NCBI GenBank assembly: GCA_949292215.1
Contig: CASEYW010000139.1
Span: forward strand, 1-64,000
Reading direction: 5' to 3'
Origin: an uncultured bacterium
Lineage (GTDB): Bacteria > Verrucomicrobiota > Lentisphaeria > Victivallales > UBA1829
Length of the DNA: 64,000 nt
The notes under the pieces were generated by a model that ran no database searches, was not told the DNA's origin, and worked only from the letters and a program-made list of their open reading frames with translations. The translations under genes and the position numbers were made by a program. Shown one piece after another: positions 55,497-64,000 of this stretch (position 1 is the first letter of the stretch; every line of letters starts with the position of its first letter).

Positions 55497-56543
55497 ATGA
55501 AAGGTAAATTCAGAACCAGAATTTTTTCCATGGAATACGCAACCGGACTGTTGTGTATCGGTGCTCTGCTGATCGTGTTGTATTTTTCTGCTCTGGTCAG
55601 CGGACGGGATATCCTGTTCAAGCACAAAGAGTTTTTTTACCGGGCGGAATTTCCGAATGCCGGAGCGCTGGCGATCAACGATAAAGTGAAGATTCTCGGG
55701 GTTGAAACAGGATATGTTTCCCATCTCGGACTTGCTCCGGACAACAGTTCCGTGCAGGTGCGGATCAGCCTGAAATCCGACGTGAAACTGCCGGTGGATA
55801 CGGAATTTACCATTCAGAATTCTTCCGTCTTCGGCGGCGCTTACATCAACATCAAGCCCGGGTCCTCGAAGAAGCTGGCAACTTCGGAGACGGTATTCAA
55901 AGGGTATCCTCCGGTTGATATCATTGCGGAAGCATCGCAGCTGATCGCCGCACTCAAGGCGGACGAAGTCAAATTCCGGGAAAACTTCCTGAACGATGAA
56001 TTCATCGGACAGGTCAAGGAGGCGGTCAAGAGCATTCAGATCAACACGGTTTTCCTGAATGACATCTGCCGGGACATCCGCTCCGGCAAGGGAACCATCG
56101 GCAAGCTCTTCAACGATCCGATGTTTTATGATTCGGCTCAGTCTTCATTTGCACGGCTCGCTCTGCTCCTTGAGAATCTGGAGAAAGGAAAGGGATCTCT
56201 TGGCAAGTTCGTACAGAACGATGATGTCTACAATTCCCTGGATGCCACTTTGAAGGAGCTTCGCGATGTTACGCGGCAGATCGCCTCCGGTAAAAGTTCT
56301 CTCGGCAAGATGGCTATGGATTCCGGCGAAATTTATACGGAACTTCGGACTGCCATCGACCGCGCAAATAACATTCTCGGTTCCGTGGAGTCCGGGAAAG
56401 GGTCTGCCGGAAAGATTCTGACCAGTGATGAATTCTACAATGAGCTGCGGGATACGGTCCGCCAGCTTCGTGCGGCAATTGAGGATTTTCGTGAGATGGC
56501 GCCGGTTGCCACGTTCGGCAGCATTGCGTTCGGCGCGTTGTGA
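55497..56543 (+). CDS. mlaD: MlaD-type MCE-domain protein
   Basis: Lipid-binding MCE protein anchored in the inner membrane. 348 residues: one N-terminal membrane helix (about 14-36), an MCE domain (about 45-125: FYRAEFPNAGALAINDKVKILGVETGYV in parts, SSVFGGAYINIKPG), then a long helical C-terminal region with repeated short units containing GKGSLGKF, GKSSLGKM, GKGSAGKI, about 45-65 residues apart. Such G-K-G-[ST]-[LIA]-G-K repeats are known in long MCE proteins. No mlaA, mlaB or mlaC is in the window. Confidence 0.93.
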   Translation: MKGKFRTRIFSMEYATGLLCIGALLIVLYFSALVSGRDILFKHKEFFYRAEFPNAGALAINDKVKILGVETGYVSHLGLAPDNSSVQVRISLKSDVKLPVDTEFTIQNSSVFGGAYINIKPGSSKKLATSETVFKGYPPVDIIAEASQLIAALKADEVKFRENFLNDEFIGQVKEAVKSIQINTVFLNDICRDIRSGKGTIGKLFNDPMFYDSAQSSFARLALLLENLEKGKGSLGKFVQNDDVYNSLDATLKELRDVTRQIASGKSSLGKMAMDSGEIYTELRTAIDRANNILGSVESGKGSAGKILTSDEFYNELRDTVRQLRAAIEDFREMAPVATFGSIAFGAL

Positions 56544-56597
56544 TTTATCGCAGTCGGATTCTCCATGTTTCAGGAGACAGGGGAATGGTGGGGGAGC

Positions 56598-57854
56598 TTA
56601 CTCCCGCGTCTGACAGCGTGAGACATCCTTCTGAAGATCCCTGTGACGTCCTTCCGGGAGATTGAACCGTTCGCAGCATTTCTTGATCAGATAAACCGCG
56701 TGAGCGGAAGGGGATGCGGAAAGATCGGCGGCGCTCCGTTCCACCTTGAAGGAGATTTCAGGAATCCGGCAGACGAATTCAAAGTCGTCCGTGCGGAAAG
56801 GAACATCGGTCAGGGGGATGTTTTCCACATCCCGGATGGACACCTGGAGGTTCAGCAGATCTTCGCTGTATCCCAGCAGATCGTACAGCTGAGCAAGAAA
56901 CTTGGTCGCTTCCGCGAAGAATTGCAGGATCAGCCGGTAGGAGACCCCTCCCTCTTTCAGCGGAAAGAGCCCGGCAAAATAAAACAGTCCCGACTGATAG
57001 AGCTGCCAGCACCGGTTCTGATCCGGCGCAAGAGTTCGCAGGGAGACATTGGTAAAATAGGCATTGTTCAGATCCGAATCCGACATGAATACTGGATCGG
57101 GAAAGAGCAGGAACGCTTCCTGCACATGGTTTTTCAGTTCCGAAAGACTGAACTTCTCCGCAATATATTCCGATGGTTCGACTGCAAGCGAGAGACGGAA
57201 CGTTTTATGTGGTGTCCGTCCGCAGTGTTTGCAGAAAAAGTTCCATGCGTGAGAGATCTCCTCCGCGAAGCGCGATTGCTGAAAATTCTCCTGCATGGAA
57301 TGATCCTCATAAAGGATTCCCCGGATCATGCGTCCGAGCATTTCTCGCTGGTTCCGCATGGCGCGCTGAAGCAGTGCGTGGATTTCGCTGGAACGATACG
57401 CCGGACGGCTTGACGCATCCGGCGTCCGGATGTAAAACGTTCCCAGCATCAGTTCGTTTTCGCAGGAGGAAGTGCAGACATGGGGAATGTTATGGAAACG
57501 CCGGATGACAAACACGGCATACCGTTTGCCGTCAATGACCGGCCGTTCAATGGTGAAGTCAATGGCCGGATCGGCAAAACGGTTGATGAAATTGCCGACA
57601 TCCGTCGGGTCGAAGGAACTGCTTTCCTCTTCTGTGAGTCCGGTGTAAAGCGCTGGCTGTCCGTTGGAATCCTCTCCGACCCCGACTACGACGTATCCCC
57701 CTTTTGTGTTCGCCATGGCGATGCAGTGTCGAACGAACTTTGCCCGTCCGGCACGGGAAAGCCTGTGCCAGTTCTGTGCGGCCTTGTAATCCAGTTCGTC
57801 GGATTCGACCCCGCGAAAGATGATGCTTCTCCAGTCCGTGTTGCTCTTCTGCAT
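56598..57854 (-). CDS. AlbA_2/Schlafen-domain protein
   Basis: 418 residues. The N-terminal AlbA_2 (Schlafen-like) domain spans about 10-160: ESDELDYKAA with acidic residues and Lys typical of the family, MANTKGGYVVVGVGEDSNG, and a strand YAVFVIRRF. The C-terminal 250 residues are mixed alpha/beta with no recognised domain; the wHTH-ATPase part seen in some relatives is not evident. Its role is unknown; relatives bind nucleic acids and some are nucleases or regulators. 46 bp behind ligA, so likely in the polA-ligA operon. Confidence 0.75.
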   Translation of the reverse strand: MQKSNTDWRSIIFRGVESDELDYKAAQNWHRLSRAGRAKFVRHCIAMANTKGGYVVVGVGEDSNGQPALYTGLTEEESSSFDPTDVGNFINRFADPAIDFTIERPVIDGKRYAVFVIRRFHNIPHVCTSSCENELMLGTFYIRTPDASSRPAYRSSEIHALLQRAMRNQREMLGRMIRGILYEDHSMQENFQQSRFAEEISHAWNFFCKHCGRTPHKTFRLSLAVEPSEYIAEKFSLSELKNHVQEAFLLFPDPVFMSDSDLNNAYFTNVSLRTLAPDQNRCWQLYQSGLFYFAGLFPLKEGGVSYRLILQFFAEATKFLAQLYDLLGYSEDLLNLQVSIRDVENIPLTDVPFRTDDFEFVCRIPEISFKVERSAADLSASPSAHAVYLIKKCCERFNLPEGRHRDLQKDVSRCQTRE

Positions 57855-57900
57855 GGTTGTATTCTCCGCGCTGTTTCCGTCGTGTTCCTTTGCTGGAATG

Positions 57901-62074
<4,174 letters not shown>

Positions 62075-62202
62075 TGATGTCTCCCGGTTTTTTGTCTATA
62101 ATATGCGCCCGGGAGAAAAAATCAAGCGGATGTTTGCTGCCGGAAGTTCATTTTCTGTAAAATTTTGATTGTTTTCTGCATATTAAAAAACAAAATCCAT
62201 GC

Positions 62203-62208
62203 TATAAT
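62203..62208 (+). promoter_or_regulatory. Probable -10 box upstream of the ThuA-like gene
   Basis: TATAAT at 62203-62208 in an AT-rich stretch, about 68 bp before the ATG at 62276; no convincing -35 box at the right distance. Confidence 0.4.
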
Positions 62209-62275
62209 GAACAGAGAAACGGAAAAGATCCGCTATTCGATACATTGCAAATCTGCGATCAGAGGAGTGATTCAA

Positions 62276-63043
62276 ATGTCAAAAATCAGAGTTACAATCT
62301 GGAACGAGTTTCGTCATGAAAGGAAGAATGAGGGCGTGAAAAAGATCTATCCCGAGGGGCTTCACAAGGCCATTGGGACGGGAATCGCCTGTGACGAGTT
62401 CGAAATCCGCTACGCTACGCTTGATGAACCTGATCACGGACTGACAGACGAGGTGCTTGATTCCACCGATGTCCTGATCTGGTGGGGACATGCAGCCCAT
62501 GCCGAGGTGCGGGATGAGATCGTCGCAAAAGTCCAGCAGCATGTATGGGACGGCATGGGACTGATCTGTCTCCATTCTTCGCACATGTCAAAGATTTTCC
62601 GCCTCCTGAACGGCACCAGCGGCAAACTGCACTGGCGCGAGGTCGGCGAACGGGAACGGATCTGGTGCGTGAATCCCGCTCATCCGATTGCCGCGGGCAT
62701 TCCGGAAACTTTCGTTCTGGAACATGAAGAAATGTATGGAGAACCGTTCTGCATCGCCTGGGATGCGCAGCCGGTATTCATTTCCTGGTTCGAAGGCGGA
62801 GAGGTCTTTCGCAGCGGTGTCACGTTCCAGCGCGGAAACGGCAGAATCTTCTATTTCCGTCCCGGCCACGAAGCCTATCGGACCTTTTACAATGAGATGG
62901 TTCTGCGCGTGATTTCCAATGGCGTCCGCTGGGCCGCTCCGACCCTTCGCGCCCCATATCCGAAAACCCATCGGGAAGGTTCCTACGAACCCATTTCCGA
63001 CAAAGGTGTGGATTTCCCGAAGGCGGGGATTATTCTGAACTGA
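62276..63043 (+). CDS. ThuA-like protein
   Basis: 255 residues from the ATG at 62276, chosen because AGAGGAG lies ahead; the upstream in-frame extension has no such site. Glutamine-amidotransferase-like fold of the ThuA (trehalose utilisation) family: DVLIWWGHAAHAEV, GMGLICLHSSHMSKIF, HPIAAGIPETFVLEHEEMYGEPF (in parts), RGNGRIFYFRPGHEAYRTFYNE. ThuA relatives take part in disaccharide or keto-sugar metabolism, but the exact reaction is unclear. No signal peptide. A metallophosphoesterase gene follows 311 bp on. Confidence 0.9.
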   Translation: MSKIRVTIWNEFRHERKNEGVKKIYPEGLHKAIGTGIACDEFEIRYATLDEPDHGLTDEVLDSTDVLIWWGHAAHAEVRDEIVAKVQQHVWDGMGLICLHSSHMSKIFRLLNGTSGKLHWREVGERERIWCVNPAHPIAAGIPETFVLEHEEMYGEPFCIAWDAQPVFISWFEGGEVFRSGVTFQRGNGRIFYFRPGHEAYRTFYNEMVLRVISNGVRWAAPTLRAPYPKTHREGSYEPISDKGVDFPKAGIILN

Positions 63044-63071
63044 TTCCCGAAGGTTTCTTTCTGGAAAAACC

Positions 63072-63118
63072 AATGCGTTCGAGATATCCCGAACAGGAAT
63101 GTCCCGAACGCATTTTGC
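63072..63118 (+). terminator. Hairpin behind the ThuA-like gene
   Basis: Arms AATGCGTTCG (63072-63081) and CGAACGCATT (63105-63114), ten perfect pairs with a 23-nt loop, then a short T-run. Probably the terminator of the ThuA gene. Confidence 0.55.
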
Positions 63119-63201
63119 TGTTCGGAACATCTGCTTTCCTTCTGCGAATCCCCGGGATTCTTCCGGGAAAAGGATGCGTAAAATTTGAAAAACCGGCAAA
63201 T

Positions 63202-63222
63202 CGGTTTACATTGTACAAACCG
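63202..63222. promoter_or_regulatory. Inverted repeat upstream of the metallophosphoesterase gene, possible operator
   Basis: Arms CGGTTT (63202-63207) and AAACCG (63217-63222) flank a core containing TTGTACAA. AAACCGG also recurs at 63190 and 63248. The rest of the 311-bp gap 63044-63354 shows the terminator above and no gene. Confidence 0.4.
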
Positions 63223-63354
63223 GTATCCCATCTGCTGGAAAAATGGAAAACCGGAAGAGATTCTCTGGAGATTTTCGTTGTTTTCTTTTCCGGTCGGTGA
63301 CGAGGTATTTCGCACCGTGGGCAGTCGTGATACGATTTCTAGAGGAGAGTGTTT

Positions 63355-64000
63355 ATGAAGAGTGTTCGTTTCTCTGTTTTTTCGGATCTGCATTACCGCG
63401 ACGGAAACTGGAATCAGGCATCGGAGCGGCTTGAGCTGATTCAAAAACGGGCGGCGGAGCATAACGTGGATTTCATGATTCACTGCGGCGATTTCTGCCA
63501 CAATGTCGTAACCGGAAAGGAGATCATTGAGCGCTACAACCGTTTTCCCATTCCCTCCTACCATACCATCGGCAATCATGATTTTGAACAGACGGACGGA
63601 CTGGAGATCGTCTGCCGGGCATTCGGTATGAAAAACAGCTATTACAGCTTTGATGTGAACGGATTCCGGATGATTGTCCTCGATACGAATTTTTACCGGA
63701 CAGCCGATGGTACAGCTCTTCATTATGCGTCCGGCGATTCCTATGCAAAATGCCATCAGCAGGAACTTTATCTGCCGCCCGGGGAAGTGGAGTTTCTCCG
63801 GCATGCCATTCATACCGCGGAAGGACCATGTCTTCTCTTTTCCCACGGCAGCTTTGTCCGTTCGGATGGTGTCGTGAATTCTGATGAGATCCGCAGCATT
63901 CTGCGCGATTCCCGGAATCGCGCCGGACGTGTTCTGATGTGTGTCAACGGGCATTACCATCGCAACAATCTCCGGATTCTGGACAACATTGCATTTTTTG
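63355..64000 (+). CDS. Calcineurin-like metallophosphoesterase, 3' end outside the window
   Basis: First 215 residues; the frame runs off the right edge. Dinuclear-metal motifs are all visible: FSDLHY (D-x-H), HCGDF (GD), IGNHDFE (GNHD), LFSHGSF and NGHYHRN (G-H-x-H). No signal peptide, so cytoplasmic. AGAGGAGA precedes the ATG. The family covers phosphodiesterases and phosphatases of many substrates; nothing here fixes the substrate. Confidence 0.88.
   Translation, partial: MKSVRFSVFSDLHYRDGNWNQASERLELIQKRAAEHNVDFMIHCGDFCHNVVTGKEIIERYNRFPIPSYHTIGNHDFEQTDGLEIVCRAFGMKNSYYSFDVNGFRMIVLDTNFYRTADGTALHYASGDSYAKCHQQELYLPPGEVEFLRHAIHTAEGPCLLFSHGSFVRSDGVVNSDEIRSILRDSRNRAGRVLMCVNGHYHRNNLRILDNIAFF

Overview
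This 64 kb window (about 52% GC by eye, densely coded) most likely comes from the PVC group, closest in style to gut-type Lentisphaerota such as Victivallis. The clues are two pseudopilin-like proteins carrying the FTLIELLV signature and an H-X9-DG C-terminal motif, each next to a large glycoside hydrolase; several one-off GntR/LacI and AraC regulators beside sugar genes; and an LPS-type envelope (kdsB, LpxL-like acyltransferase, Mla transporter, LpoB lipoproteins). Taxonomy is inferred from gene content only. No rRNA, tRNA, CRISPR array, transposase or prophage was recognised.

Layout. 1-9.5 kb (+): end of a GH-A clan hydrolase and a pseudopilin; a DsbD-like protein; then a tightly overlapping trio (IlvB-like, alpha-oxoamine synthase, polysaccharide deacetylase) behind a structured leader; rpsO follows. 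10-25.5 kb (mostly -): SGNH hydrolase, two unknown small proteins, a large unknown protein, a regulator-pseudopilin-giant hydrolase operon, and a sugar-acid operon (galactonate-dehydratase-like, KDPG/KDPGal aldolase, GH39-like hydrolase) with a divergent AraC/PocR-type regulator. 25.7-35.7 kb (-): pnp with a long structured leader, then a likely operon nrdJ-mraY-fumC-hrpB. 35.9-44.7 kb (-): nine co-directional genes for CsgG/LpoB-type proteins, YcfL, a COG3014-like lipoprotein and other lipoproteins, ending in a membrane Ser/Thr kinase. 45-49 kb: a YggL-like protein, then kdsB-lpxL-recN. 49-52 kb: sialic-acid catabolism (N-acetylneuraminate lyase, sialidase, divergent AraC). 52.4-56.5 kb (+): an unknown protein built of W/F-P-F/L repeats followed by mlaE-mlaF-mlaD. 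56.6-62 kb (-): polA (without the 5' nuclease domain)-ligA-AlbA_2 protein. 62-64 kb (+): ThuA-like protein and a truncated metallophosphoesterase.

How it fits together. The left third is accessory carbohydrate catabolism: secreted and cytoplasmic hydrolases release sugars and uronic/aldonic acids, the dehydratase-aldolase pair feeds them to central metabolism, and local regulators sit at each unit. The middle and right are core functions (RNA turnover, dNTP and lipid II synthesis, LPS, repair) plus two envelope modules. The most unusual pieces are the expanded LpoB/CsgG-kinase cluster, the aromatic-proline repeat protein coupled to Mla, and the DNA polymerase I with a replaced N terminus.
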